Shown here: positions 25,697 to 34,552 of the stretch, in pieces | Numbering within the stretch: the stretch's first letter is position 1 | How the letters are laid out: each line of letters opens with the position of its first letter | NCBI RefSeq assembly: GCF_022695595.1 | Contig: NZ_CP074380.1 | Span: 7,096,501 to 7,160,500 of the forward strand | Source: Streptomyces sp. MST-110588 | GTDB taxonomy: Bacteria > Actinomycetota > Actinomycetes > Streptomycetales > Streptomycetaceae | Length of the DNA stretch: 64,000 nt | Direction of reading: 5' to 3' | Notes under the pieces: model-generated | Seen by the model: only the letters and a program-made list of their open reading frames with translations | Told to the model about the DNA's origin: nothing | Database searches by the model: none | Made by a program: the position numbers and the translations under genes

Positions 25697-27153
25697 CATC
25701 GGAGAAGATGCGGCCCGACCGGCACGATGCACAGCGAGCAGGCCGTCCCCAAGGGGCGGCTGCGGTGGTCATTGGGGGCGGTCTCGCGGGCATCACGGCA
25801 GCGCTGGCGCTGGCCGACGCGGGAGCACGGGTCACCCTCGTCGAGGGCCGGCCGCGCCTGGGCGGGCTGGTCTTCTCCTTCCGCCGGCAGTGCACGGCGG
25901 GAGAACTGAGCATCGACAACGGCCAGCACGTCTACCTGCGGTGCTGTACCGCCTACTCCTGGTTCCTGGACCGGGTCCAGGGCCGCCACCTGGTCCCCCT
26001 CCAGGACCGCATGGACGTACCGGTGCTGGACGCGGACCGGATGAAGCTGGGGCGGCTGCGGCGCACCGCGCTGCCCGTACCGCTGCACCTGGCCAGGAGC
26101 CTGGCGACCTACCCCCATCTGTCCCTCGCCGAGCGGGCCGGCGTGGGCCGCGCGGCGCTGGCCCTGAAGTCCCTGGACCCGGCCGACCCCGCCCTGGACG
26201 GCGTGGACTTCGCGACCTGGCTGCGCCGGCACGGCCAGTCGCCCCGTACGATCGAGGCCCTGTGGGACCTGGTCGGCGTCGCCACCCTCAACGCCACGGC
26301 TCCCAACGCCTCGATGGGCCTGGCCGCCAAGGTCTTCAAGACCGGACTGCTCAGCGACCCGGGCGCCGCCGACATCGGCTGGTCACGGGCCCCCCTCGGC
26401 GAGGTGCACGACACCCTCGCCCGCACCGCCCTGGACAAAGCGGGCGTTCGGACCGAACTGCGTACCCGCGCCACCGCCGTCTCCCCTGCCCAGGACGGCA
26501 CCTGGCGGGTGACGGTGAGCAACGGGCCGCACGGCCGGGCCGAACTGGACGCGGACACCGTCGTCCTCGCGCTGCCCCAGCGCGAGACCCATGCCCTGCT
26601 GCCCGACGGCAGCCTGGACCACCAGGACCGGCTGCTGGACATCGGCACCGCGCCGATCCTCAACCTCCACATCATCTACGACCGCAAGGTGCTGCGCCGC
26701 CCCTTCTTCGCGGCCCTCGGCTCGCCGGTCCAGTGGGTCTTCGACCGCACCGACGCCTCCGGCCTGGCCGGCCTGCCCGGCGGCAAGGGCTGCCAGTACC
26801 TGGCCGTCTCCCAGTCCGCGGCCCAGGACGAGATCGACCGGCCCGTCGCCGCACTGCGCGAGCGCTACCTGCCCGAACTGGCGCGGCTGCTGCCCGCCGC
26901 CCGCGGCGCCGAGGTCCGCGACTTCTTCGTCACCCGTGAACGCACCGCCACGTTCGCGCCCGCCCCGGGCGTCGGCAGGCTCCGCCCCGCCGCCCGCACC
27001 AAGAACCCCGGCCTGTACCTGGCCGGTGCGTGGACCGCCACCGGGTGGCCCGCGACCATGGAAAGCGCCGTGCGCAGCGGTCTGGCCGCCGCCCGCGAGG
27101 CGCTCACCGGACTCGGCTTCCCCCAGGGCCAGTTGCCCCAGGAGGTGGCATGA
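25693..27153 (+). CDS. hpnE: Hydroxysqualene dehydroxylase HpnE (FAD-dependent)
   Basis: The protein is 486 aa. An amine-oxidase/phytoene-desaturase-type flavoprotein: dinucleotide-binding VVIGGGLAGITAALALADAG near residue 25, then LVEGRPRLGG, and a C-terminal FAD-closing segment LYLAGAWTATGWPATMESAV. It reduces hydroxysqualene to squalene, the last step of the HpnCDE route. The ATG at 25693 has GGGAGGG upstream and overlaps the microgene stop. It ends in an ATGA overlap with the polyprenyl synthase gene. Confidence 0.92.
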   Translation: MTSEKMRPDRHDAQRAGRPQGAAAVVIGGGLAGITAALALADAGARVTLVEGRPRLGGLVFSFRRQCTAGELSIDNGQHVYLRCCTAYSWFLDRVQGRHLVPLQDRMDVPVLDADRMKLGRLRRTALPVPLHLARSLATYPHLSLAERAGVGRAALALKSLDPADPALDGVDFATWLRRHGQSPRTIEALWDLVGVATLNATAPNASMGLAAKVFKTGLLSDPGAADIGWSRAPLGEVHDTLARTALDKAGVRTELRTRATAVSPAQDGTWRVTVSNGPHGRAELDADTVVLALPQRETHALLPDGSLDHQDRLLDIGTAPILNLHIIYDRKVLRRPFFAALGSPVQWVFDRTDASGLAGLPGGKGCQYLAVSQSAAQDEIDRPVAALRERYLPELARLLPAARGAEVRDFFVTRERTATFAPAPGVGRLRPAARTKNPGLYLAGAWTATGWPATMESAVRSGLAAAREALTGLGFPQGQLPQEVA

Positions 27154-28283
27154 CCACGAGCACGACCACGAGCACGACCGCTCGCACGAGCACGAGCATC
27201 GGAAACAGAGGAGAAACCGTGACCCCGGCTTCCCCAGCTATCGACACCGAGAGCGTTGCCGCGCTGCTGGAGCGCGGGCGCACGCTCGCCACTCCCGTGC
27301 TGCGTGCCGCCGTGAACCGGCTCGCTCCTCCCATGGACACCGTCGCCGCCTACCACTTCGGCTGGATCGACGCCGAGGGCCGCCCGGCCGCGGGCGACGG
27401 AGGCAAGGCCGTACGCCCCGCACTGGCGCTGCTGTCGGCGCAGGCCGCTGGAGCGCCCCCCGAGGTGGGCATCCCCGGCGCCGTCGCCGTGGAACTGGTG
27501 CACAACTTCTCGCTGCTGCACGACGACCTGATGGACGGCGACGAGCAGCGCCGGCACCGCGACACGGTGTGGAAGGTGCACGGGCCCGCGCAGGCCATCC
27601 TCGTCGGCGACGCGCTCTTCGCGCTCGCCGGCGAAATACTGCTGGAACTGGGAACGGTCGAGGCGGGCCGGGCCACCCGCCGGCTCACCCGCGCCACCCG
27701 CAAGCTGATCGACGGCCAGGCCCAGGACATCTCCTACGAGCACCGCGAGCGGGTCACCGTCGAGGAGTGCCTGGAGATGGAGGGCAACAAGACGGGCGCG
27801 CTGCTGGCCTGCGCGGTCTCCATCGGCGCCGTCCTGGGCGGCGCCGACGACCACACCGCCGACACCCTGGAGAAGTACGGCTACCACCTCGGTCTCGCCT
27901 TCCAGGCCGTCGATGACCTCCTGGGCATCTGGGGCGACCCGGACGCCACCGGCAAGCAGACCTGGAGCGATCTGCGCCAGCGCAAGAAGTCACTGCCGGT
28001 CGTCGCGGCGCTGGCCGCCTCCGGCCCCGCCTCCGAGCGGCTCGCCGCCATCCTCGCCGCCGACGCCGGCAAGAGCGAGACGGAGATCGCCGACTTCACC
28101 GAGGAGGAGTTCGCCTCCCGCGCGGCCCTCATCGAGGAGGCCGGCGGCCGGAAGTGGACCTCCCAGGAGGCCCGCCGCCAGCACGCCACGGCCATCGCCG
28201 CGCTGGACGAGGTCGACATGCCCGAACAGGTCCGCGCGCAGCTCGTCGCGCTCGCGGACTTCGTCGTCGTACGAGAGAGATGA
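27150..28283 (+). CDS. Polyprenyl (probably farnesyl/geranylgeranyl) diphosphate synthase
   Basis: Up to 377 aa. Both Asp-rich motifs are intact: DDLMD near residue 125 and VDDLLGIWGD near 254, with GKAVRPAL as the substrate-phosphate site. In this operon it most likely makes farnesyl diphosphate for HpnD. Two starts are credible: ATG 27150, coupled to hpnE with AGGAGG upstream, and GTG 27219 with AGAGGAG upstream. The 23 codons between them are a Thr/Ser/Arg low-complexity run made by CACGAGCACGA repeats (about 27153-27200), not part of the fold, so the shorter form is the likely functional core. Confidence 0.9.
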   Translation: MTTSTTTSTTARTSTSIGNRGETVTPASPAIDTESVAALLERGRTLATPVLRAAVNRLAPPMDTVAAYHFGWIDAEGRPAAGDGGKAVRPALALLSAQAAGAPPEVGIPGAVAVELVHNFSLLHDDLMDGDEQRRHRDTVWKVHGPAQAILVGDALFALAGEILLELGTVEAGRATRRLTRATRKLIDGQAQDISYEHRERVTVEECLEMEGNKTGALLACAVSIGAVLGGADDHTADTLEKYGYHLGLAFQAVDDLLGIWGDPDATGKQTWSDLRQRKKSLPVVAALAASGPASERLAAILAADAGKSETEIADFTEEEFASRAALIEEAGGRKWTSQEARRQHATAIAALDEVDMPEQVRAQLVALADFVVVRER

Positions 28284-28314
28284 TCGCCATCGACCCCATC
28301 TAGTGCGCAGTCGC

Positions 28315-28366
28315 CGGCCGGTGCCCGGCCCCCGGTCGCGGGCCGGGGTGCCCAGGGCACCGGCCG
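28315..28366 (+). promoter_or_regulatory. Intra-operon hairpin upstream of shc
   Basis: A 12-base inverted repeat (28315-28326 with 28355-28366) encloses a second G/C-rich self-complementary segment. It lies in the only large gap inside the hopanoid operon (28284-28413). It could be an attenuator, a processing site or a terminator ahead of a separate shc promoter. Confidence 0.5.
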
Positions 28367-28413
28367 ACGGAGACCCCATGCACGCTTGACAGTTCACTGC
28401 AGAAGGGGAAGCC

Positions 28414-30588
28414 ATGACAGCGACGACCGACGGAAGCACCGGGGCGCTGCCGCCCCGGGCCCCTTCGGCCAGCGATGCCACCGCTGAGACAACTGAACAC
28501 CTCACCGACGCGGCGGACGCGGCAGAGGCGACGAAGACGGTGACGGCGGCCGACGCGGCGCAAGCCGACAAGTCCGAGAAGCCTAAGAAGCCTGAAAAGG
28601 CTGAGGAGTCCCAGAAGCCCGCAAAGGACGGGAACGCCGCGAGCGCCGAGGACACCGCCACCACCGGGCCCCAGGACACGATGGCCGCCGCCCGGCACGC
28701 CACCGCCCGGGCCACCGACTTCCTGCTGTCGATCCAGGACACCGCCGGCTGGTGGAAGGGCGACCTGGAGACCAACGTCACCATGGACGCCGAGGACCTG
28801 ATGCTACGTCAGTTCCTGGGCATCCAGGACGCCCGCACCACCGAGGCCGCGGCCCGCTACATCCGCGGCCAGCAGGGCACGGACGGCACCTGGGCCACCT
28901 TCTACGGCGGGCCCGGCGAGCTGTCCACCACCATCGAGGCGTACGTCGCCCTGCGGCTGGCCGGGGACCGCCCCGAGGACCCGCACATGGCCCGGGCCTC
29001 GGCCTGGATCCGCGAGCAGGGCGGCATCGCCGCCTCCCGCGTCTTCACCCGCATCTGGCTGGCCCTGTTCGGCTGGTGGAAGTGGGAGCACCTGCCCGAA
29101 CTGCCGCCGGAACTGATCTACTTCCCCAAGTGGTTCCCGCTGAACATCTACGACTTCGGGTGCTGGGCGCGGCAGACCATCGTGCCGCTGACGATCGTCT
29201 CGGCCAAGCGGCCCGTACGGCCCGCGCCGTTCGCCCTGGAGGAGCTGCACACCGACCCGCGTCACCCCAACCCCTCCCGCCCGCTCGCCCCGGCCACCAC
29301 CTGGGACGGCGTCTTCCAGCGGCTGGACAAGGCGCTGCACCTCTACCACAAGGTCGCGCTGCGCAGGCCGCGCCGTGCGGCCATGCGCGCGGCGGCCCGC
29401 TGGATCATCGAGCGCCAGGAGAACGACGGCTGCTGGGGCGGCATCCAGCCACCGGCCGTCTACTCGGTCATCGCACTCCACCTGCTCGGGTACGACCTGG
29501 ACCACCCCGTGCTGCGGGCCGGCCTGGAGTCGCTGGACCGTTTCGCCGTATGGCGCAAGGACGGCCCGGACGGCGCCCCCGTCCGCATGATCGAGGCGTG
29601 CCAGTCCCCGGTGTGGGACACCTGCCTGGCCACCATCGCGCTGGCCGACGCCGGACTGCCCGCCGACCACCCGCAGTTGGTCAAGGCGGCCGACTGGATG
29701 CTCGCCGAGGAGATCGCCCGCCCCGGCGACTGGGCGGTCCGCAGGCCGCAGCTCGCCGCCGGCGGCTGGGCGTTCGAGTTCGAGAACGACAACTACCCGG
29801 ACATCGACGACACCGCCGAGGTCATCCTGGCCCTGCGGCGCGTCAAACACCCCGATCCACGGCGGATGGAGGACGCCGTACGGCGCGCCGCGCGCTGGAG
29901 CGTGGGCATGCAGTCCAAGAACGGCGCCTGGGCGGCCTTCGACGCCGACAACACCAGCCCGTTCCCCAACCGGCTGCCGTTCTGCGACTTCGGCGAGGTC
30001 ATCGACCCGCCCTCCGCCGACGTCACCGCCCACATGGTGGAGATGCTCGCCGACCTCGGCCGGGCCCACGACCCCGTCACCCGCCGCGGCATCCGGTGGC
30101 TGCTGGCCGAACAGGAGCCGGACGGCTCGTGGTTCGGACGCTGGGGCACCAACTACCTCTACGGCACGGGATCGGTGCTGCCCGCGCTGGCCGCCGCCGG
30201 CATCCCCGCCTCGCACCCCGCCGTACGCCGCGCCGTCGACTGGCTGAAAAAGGTCCAGAACCAGGACGGCGGCTGGGGCGAGGACCAGCGCTCCTACAAG
30301 GACAGGGCGTGGGCGGGCCGCGGCGCCTCCACCGCCTCGCAGACCGCGTGGGCCCTGATGGCGCTGCTCGCGGCCGGCGAGCGGGACAGCGAGGCCGTAC
30401 GGCGCGGAGTGCGCTGGCTGGCCACAACCCAGCGCGCGGACGGATCCTGGGACGAGCCGTACTTCACCGGCACCGGTTTCCCCTGGGACTTCTCCATCAA
30501 CTACCACCTCTACCGACAGGTCTTCCCGCTCACAGCCTTGGGCCGCTACGTCAACGGCGGGCCCGCCGCCGCTCCCGTGGGGGCCTGA
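28414..30588 (+). CDS. shc: Squalene-hopene cyclase
   Basis: The protein is 724 aa, longer than the usual 630-680. It cyclises squalene to hopene/hopanol at the membrane. The protonating DxDD-type motif is present as DIDDTAE near residue 464, and several QW repeats are visible (for example QNQDGGWGE and QRADGSWDE). The first 89 residues are an Ala/Asp/Thr then Lys/Pro/Glu-rich tract not seen in typical cyclases; an internal ATG at 28681 with AGGACACG upstream would give a 635-aa enzyme of standard size. The first ATG also has a good site (AGGGGAAGCC). Next gene overlaps by one base. Confidence 0.95.
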   Translation: MTATTDGSTGALPPRAPSASDATAETTEHLTDAADAAEATKTVTAADAAQADKSEKPKKPEKAEESQKPAKDGNAASAEDTATTGPQDTMAAARHATARATDFLLSIQDTAGWWKGDLETNVTMDAEDLMLRQFLGIQDARTTEAAARYIRGQQGTDGTWATFYGGPGELSTTIEAYVALRLAGDRPEDPHMARASAWIREQGGIAASRVFTRIWLALFGWWKWEHLPELPPELIYFPKWFPLNIYDFGCWARQTIVPLTIVSAKRPVRPAPFALEELHTDPRHPNPSRPLAPATTWDGVFQRLDKALHLYHKVALRRPRRAAMRAAARWIIERQENDGCWGGIQPPAVYSVIALHLLGYDLDHPVLRAGLESLDRFAVWRKDGPDGAPVRMIEACQSPVWDTCLATIALADAGLPADHPQLVKAADWMLAEEIARPGDWAVRRPQLAAGGWAFEFENDNYPDIDDTAEVILALRRVKHPDPRRMEDAVRRAARWSVGMQSKNGAWAAFDADNTSPFPNRLPFCDFGEVIDPPSADVTAHMVEMLADLGRAHDPVTRRGIRWLLAEQEPDGSWFGRWGTNYLYGTGSVLPALAAAGIPASHPAVRRAVDWLKKVQNQDGGWGEDQRSYKDRAWAGRGASTASQTAWALMALLAAGERDSEAVRRGVRWLATTQRADGSWDEPYFTGTGFPWDFSINYHLYRQVFPLTALGRYVNGGPAAAPVGA

Positions 30589-31268
30589 TGAAGCCCCTGC
30601 ACGCGGACGACACCGGCCGGACGCCCCCCGAGGGCGCTCCGGTCCCGCTGCTGGTCGCCTGCGCGCTGGGGATCGAGAAGTTCGCGCTGCGCGGCGCCGA
30701 CCGGGACGCCGTCGGCACTCCCGTCGTCACCCTGCGTACGGGCATGGGACCGCACGCCGCCGAGCGCGCCCTGACCAGGGCGCTGCGCGCCGGTTTCGGC
30801 ACCGAACGGTCCCCGGTGATCGCCACCGGCTTCTGCGCCGGCCTCGTCCCCGGGATGCGCCCCGGGGACCTGGTCGTCGCCGATGCCACCCGCGACCACC
30901 GGCCGGACACCACGGACGTCGTCTGCCGGGACAACGGCCCGCTGCTACGGGCCCTGGCGGCACGCGGCGCGCGGGTGCACACCGGTCTGCTGCGCGGCAG
31001 CGACCACGTCGTACGCGGCGCCGAGCGCGCCGCACTGCACGCCCAGGGAGCCGTCGCGGTGGACATGGAATCCGCCGCGACCCTCCGCGCCGCGACCCTG
31101 GCCGAAGATCGTCCGGTTGCGGCCGTACGCGTCGTGGTGGACGCTCCCGAACATGAGCTGGTCAGGATCGGAACGCTGCGCGGGGGCATATCGGCTTTCC
31201 GTGTGCTGCGCTCCGTCCTCCCCGTCTTTTTCGAATGGCACCGTTCTTTGTCGCTCCCCAGGAGGTGA
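30588..31268 (+). CDS. hpnG: Hopanoid-associated phosphorylase/nucleosidase HpnG
   Basis: The protein is 226 aa. A nucleoside phosphorylase-type fold: TGMGPHAAERAL, VIATGFCAGL and the ribose-binding VAVDMESAA segment are visible. HpnG removes adenine from adenosylhopane to give ribosylhopane or its phosphate. The ATG shares a base with the shc stop (TGATG), so translation is coupled. hpnH follows five bases after the stop. Confidence 0.9.
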   Translation: MKPLHADDTGRTPPEGAPVPLLVACALGIEKFALRGADRDAVGTPVVTLRTGMGPHAAERALTRALRAGFGTERSPVIATGFCAGLVPGMRPGDLVVADATRDHRPDTTDVVCRDNGPLLRALAARGARVHTGLLRGSDHVVRGAERAALHAQGAVAVDMESAATLRAATLAEDRPVAAVRVVVDAPEHELVRIGTLRGGISAFRVLRSVLPVFFEWHRSLSLPRR

Positions 31269-31273
31269 GCCAG

Positions 31274-32299
31274 ATGGCCATGCCCATCCGACAGTCCATC
31301 AGGGTCGGTACTTATCTCTTTGAACAGAAAATGCTCCGCAGGCGCGAGAAGTTCCCGCTCATCGTCGAACTCGAACCGCTTTTCGCCTGCAACCTCAAGT
31401 GCGAAGGATGCGGTAAGATCCAGCATCCCGCCGGGGTGCTCAAACAGCGCATGCCGGTCGCGCAGGCGGTCGGCGCGGTGCTGGAGTCCGGCGCGCCGAT
31501 GGTCTCCATCGCGGGCGGCGAGCCCCTGATGCACCCGCAGATCGACGAGATCGTGCGGCAACTGGTCGCCCGGCGCAAATACGTCTTCCTGTGCACCAAC
31601 GCCATGTTGCTGCGCAAGAAGATGGACAAGTTCCGGCCGTCGCCGTACTTCGCCTTCGCCGTGCACATCGACGGGATGCGCGAACGCCACGACGAGTCCG
31701 TCGCCAAGGAAGGCGTCTTCGACGAGGCGGTGGCGGCCATCAGAGAAGCCAAGCGGCGCGGCTTCCGGGTGACCACCAACTCCACCTTCTTCAACACCGA
31801 CACCCCGCAGACCATCATCGAGGTGCTGAACTTCCTCAACGACGACCTCAAGGTCGACGAGATGATGCTCTCGCCCGCCTACGCCTACGAGAAGGCGCCC
31901 GACCAGGAGCACTTCCTGGGCGTCGAGCAGACCCGCGAGCTGTTCAGGAAGGCGTTCGCCGGCGGCAACCGGCGCCGCTGGCGGCTCAACCACAGCCCGC
32001 TCTTCCTGGACTTCCTGGAAGGCAAGGCGGACTTCCCGTGCACCGCCTGGGCGATCCCCAACTACTCGCTCTTCGGCTGGCAGCGCCCCTGCTACCTGAT
32101 GAGCGACGGGTACGTCCCCACGTACCGGCAGCTCATCGAGGAGACCGACTGGGAGAAGTACGGCCGCGGCAAGGACCCGCGCTGCGCCAACTGCATGGCG
32201 CACTGCGGCTACGAGCCCACCGCCGTCCTGGCCACCATGGGCTCCCTGAAGGAGTCGCTGCGGGCCGCCCGGGAAACCGTCGCGGGAAACCGCGGGTGA
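31274..32299 (+). CDS. hpnH: Adenosyl-hopene transferase HpnH (radical SAM)
   Basis: The protein is 341 aa. The radical SAM CxxxCxxC cluster is at Cys39, Cys43 and Cys46 (ACNLKCEGCG), followed by SIAGGEPLMHP. A C-terminal Cys-rich segment (CANCMAHCGYEP near 307) is typical of the family. HpnH adds 5'-deoxyadenosyl from SAM to hopene, the first step of side-chain extension. Strong AGGAGGTGA upstream of the ATG. The next functional gene is 334 bp away; the gap contains a decayed ispG. Confidence 0.94.
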   Translation: MAMPIRQSIRVGTYLFEQKMLRRREKFPLIVELEPLFACNLKCEGCGKIQHPAGVLKQRMPVAQAVGAVLESGAPMVSIAGGEPLMHPQIDEIVRQLVARRKYVFLCTNAMLLRKKMDKFRPSPYFAFAVHIDGMRERHDESVAKEGVFDEAVAAIREAKRRGFRVTTNSTFFNTDTPQTIIEVLNFLNDDLKVDEMMLSPAYAYEKAPDQEHFLGVEQTRELFRKAFAGGNRRRWRLNHSPLFLDFLEGKADFPCTAWAIPNYSLFGWQRPCYLMSDGYVPTYRQLIEETDWEKYGRGKDPRCANCMAHCGYEPTAVLATMGSLKESLRAARETVAGNRG

Positions 32300-32300
32300 C

Positions 32301-32612
32301 GTGATGAACGGTGGTGAGCCTCCCGGAGCGGCCAGGACACGTCCCACGGCACGCCCCGGGAGAAGCACAGCACCGGGACTGCCCCAGGACCCGGCCCGGA
32401 CCGCCACGCCGCGACGCGCGTCGCGGCCGATCCGGGTCGGGCCGGTGGCGGTCGGCGCAGACGCGCCGGTGCCGGCGCGGTCGATGACGACGACGCGGAC
32501 CTCGGACATTGATTTCCAGCCGGAGTACGTCTTCGCGGCGATCGACGCGGGCCGTGCGGCGGTGCGGGTGAATCCAACGGCGGCAGGCGCCCCCGACGCC
32601 ACCGTCGGCTGA
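32301..32612 (+). pseudogene. ispG: Remnant of ispG (HMBPP synthase) with internal and C-terminal deletions
   Basis: An open frame of 103 codons. Residues 41-70 match the N-terminus of IspG (RPIRVGPVAVGADAP, then SMTTTRTSDI). Directly after, residues 71-92 match a segment that normally lies about 65 residues further on (DFQPEYVFAAIDAGRAAVRV). Everything after that, about 300 residues with the 4Fe-4S cysteines and active site, is gone. The first 40 codons are Pro/Ala/Arg-rich and look non-coding. An ispG copy beside hpnH and dxs is known in other Streptomyces hopanoid clusters (from memory). The remnant cannot be active, so MEP-pathway flux must rely on another ispG elsewhere. Confidence 0.85.
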
Positions 32613-32633
32613 ACCACAGAAGGGGGACCGAGC

Positions 32634-34505
32634 ATGGCGATGCTGGAACACATCCGGGAACCGGGCGACCTCAAGGCGCTCCCCGAAGAGGCTCTCGGCG
32701 AACTGGCCGGGGAAATCAGGCAGTTCCTGGTGAACGCCGTGGCCCGCACCGGCGGTCACCTCGGCCCCAACCTGGGCGTGGTCGAACTGACCATCGCCCT
32801 GCACCGGGTCTTCGACTCACCCGCCGACCGCATCCTGTGGGACACCGGACACCAGGCCTACGTCCACAAGCTGCTCACCGGCCGCCAGGACTTCTCCAAA
32901 CTCCGCGGCAAGGGCGGCCTGTCCGGCTATCCCTCCCGCGCCGAGTCCGAACACGACGTCATCGAGAACTCCCACGCCTCCACCGTCCTGGGCTGGGCCG
33001 ACGGCCTGGCCAAGGCCAACCGGATACGCGGCAGCGCCGACCATGTCGTCGCCGTCATCGGTGACGGCGCGCTGACCGGCGGCATGGCCTGGGAGGCCCT
33101 GAACAACATCGCCGCCGCCAAGGACCGCCCGCTGATCATCGTCGTCAACGACAACGAGCGCTCCTACGCGCCCACCATCGGCGGCCTGGCCAACCACCTC
33201 GCCACCCTCCGTACCACCGACGGCTACGAACGCTTCCTGGCCTGGGGCAAGGACCTGCTGCAACGTACCCCCGTGGTCGGACAACCACTGTACGAGTCGC
33301 TGCACGGCGCCAAGAAAGGCTTCAAGGACGCCTTCGCACCCCAGGGCATGTTCGAGGACCTGGGCCTGAAGTACGTCGGCCCCATCGACGGCCACGACAT
33401 CGCGGCCGTCGAATCCGCGCTGCGCCGCGCCGCCCGCTTCCACGGCCCCGTACTGGTCCACTGCCTCACCGAGAAGGGCCGCGGCTACCGGCCGGCCCTG
33501 GAGGACGAGGCAGACCGCTTCCACACCGTCGGCGCCATGGACCCGCTGACCTGCGAGCCCGCCGCCCCGCCCGGCCCACCCTCCTGGACTGCCGTCTTCG
33601 GCGAGGAAATGGTCCGGATCGGCGCCGAGCGCCCGGACGTCGTCGCCGTCACCGCCGCGATGCTGCGGCCCGTGGGACTGGGCCCCTTCGCCGACGCCTT
33701 CCCCGACCGGATCTGGGACGTGGGCATCGCCGAACAGCACGCCGCGGTCTGCGCGGCGGGCCTTGCCACCGGCGGCCTCCACCCGGTCGTCGCCGTGTAC
33801 GCCACCTTCCTCAACCGCGCCTTCGACCAGGTCCTGATGGACGTCGCACTGCACAAGTGCGGCGTCACCTTCGTTCTGGACCGGGCCGGTGTCACCGGCA
33901 CGGACGGGCCCAGCCACAACGGCATGTGGGACCTGTCGGTCCTCGGTGTCGTCCCCGGCCTGCGCATCGCCGCACCACGCGACGCCGAGCAACTGCGGGC
34001 CCAGTTGCGCGAGGCGGTCGGCATCGACGACGCGCCGACCGTACTGCGCTTCCCCAAGGAGTCGGTGGGCCCGCCGATCCCCGCCCTGGAACGAGTCGGC
34101 GGCGTGGACGTACTGGCACGGGCCGCCGGCGAAGACGTCCTGCTGATCGCGGTCGGGGCGATGGCACCGGTCTGCCTGGAGGCCGCCGACCTCCTGACCT
34201 CACGCGGCATCGGTACGACGGTCATCGACCCCCGCTGGGTCAAGCCGGTCGACGCCGCAATACCCGAACTCGCCGCCCGGCACACCACGGTGGCCGTGGT
34301 CGAGGACAACAGCCGCACCGGCGGCGTGGGCTGGGCGGTGGGCCAGGCCCTGCGCGACGCCGGAGTGGATCTTCCGCTGCGCACCTTCGGCATCCCCGAA
34401 CAGTTCCTCGCCCACGCCAAGCGCGGCGAGGTACTGGCCGACATAGGACTCACCCCGGCCGAGATCGCCGGCCGGATCAGCGCCACGCTCGCCCGTCGCC
34501 CGTAA
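32634..34505 (+). CDS. dxs: 1-deoxy-D-xylulose-5-phosphate synthase
   Basis: The protein is 623 aa. It condenses pyruvate and glyceraldehyde 3-phosphate, the first MEP-pathway step. The thiamine-diphosphate/Mg motif is [16 protein letters not shown] near residue 143; [14 protein letters not shown] and [14 protein letters not shown] are family hallmarks. In this operon it boosts isoprenoid precursor for hopanoids and is probably a second, dedicated copy. ATG at 32634 with AGAAGGGGG upstream. It sits directly behind the ispG remnant. Confidence 0.95.
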   Translation: MAMLEHIREPGDLKALPEEALGELAGEIRQFLVNAVARTGGHLGPNLGVVELTIALHRVFDSPADRILWDTGHQAYVHKLLTGRQDFSKLRGKGGLSGYPSRAESEHDVIENSHASTVLGWADGLAKANRIRGSADHVVAVIGDGALTGGMAWEALNNIAAAKDRPLIIVVNDNERSYAPTIGGLANHLATLRTTDGYERFLAWGKDLLQRTPVVGQPLYESLHGAKKGFKDAFAPQGMFEDLGLKYVGPIDGHDIAAVESALRRAARFHGPVLVHCLTEKGRGYRPALEDEADRFHTVGAMDPLTCEPAAPPGPPSWTAVFGEEMVRIGAERPDVVAVTAAMLRPVGLGPFADAFPDRIWDVGIAEQHAAVCAAGLATGGLHPVVAVYATFLNRAFDQVLMDVALHKCGVTFVLDRAGVTGTDGPSHNGMWDLSVLGVVPGLRIAAPRDAEQLRAQLREAVGIDDAPTVLRFPKESVGPPIPALERVGGVDVLARAAGEDVLLIAVGAMAPVCLEAADLLTSRGIGTTVIDPRWVKPVDAAIPELAARHTTVAVVEDNSRTGGVGWAVGQALRDAGVDLPLRTFGIPEQFLAHAKRGEVLADIGLTPAEIAGRISATLARRP

Positions 34506-34552
34506 CCCCTCGTCCGTGACCCGCCGCCCGTAACCCGTGAGGAGAACACCCC

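Noticed and set aside
28386..28391. TTGACA as a -35 box for shc
   Set aside because: It is only 22 bases before the ATG, so a -10 would overlap the ribosome site, and no -10-like sequence is present at the right distance.
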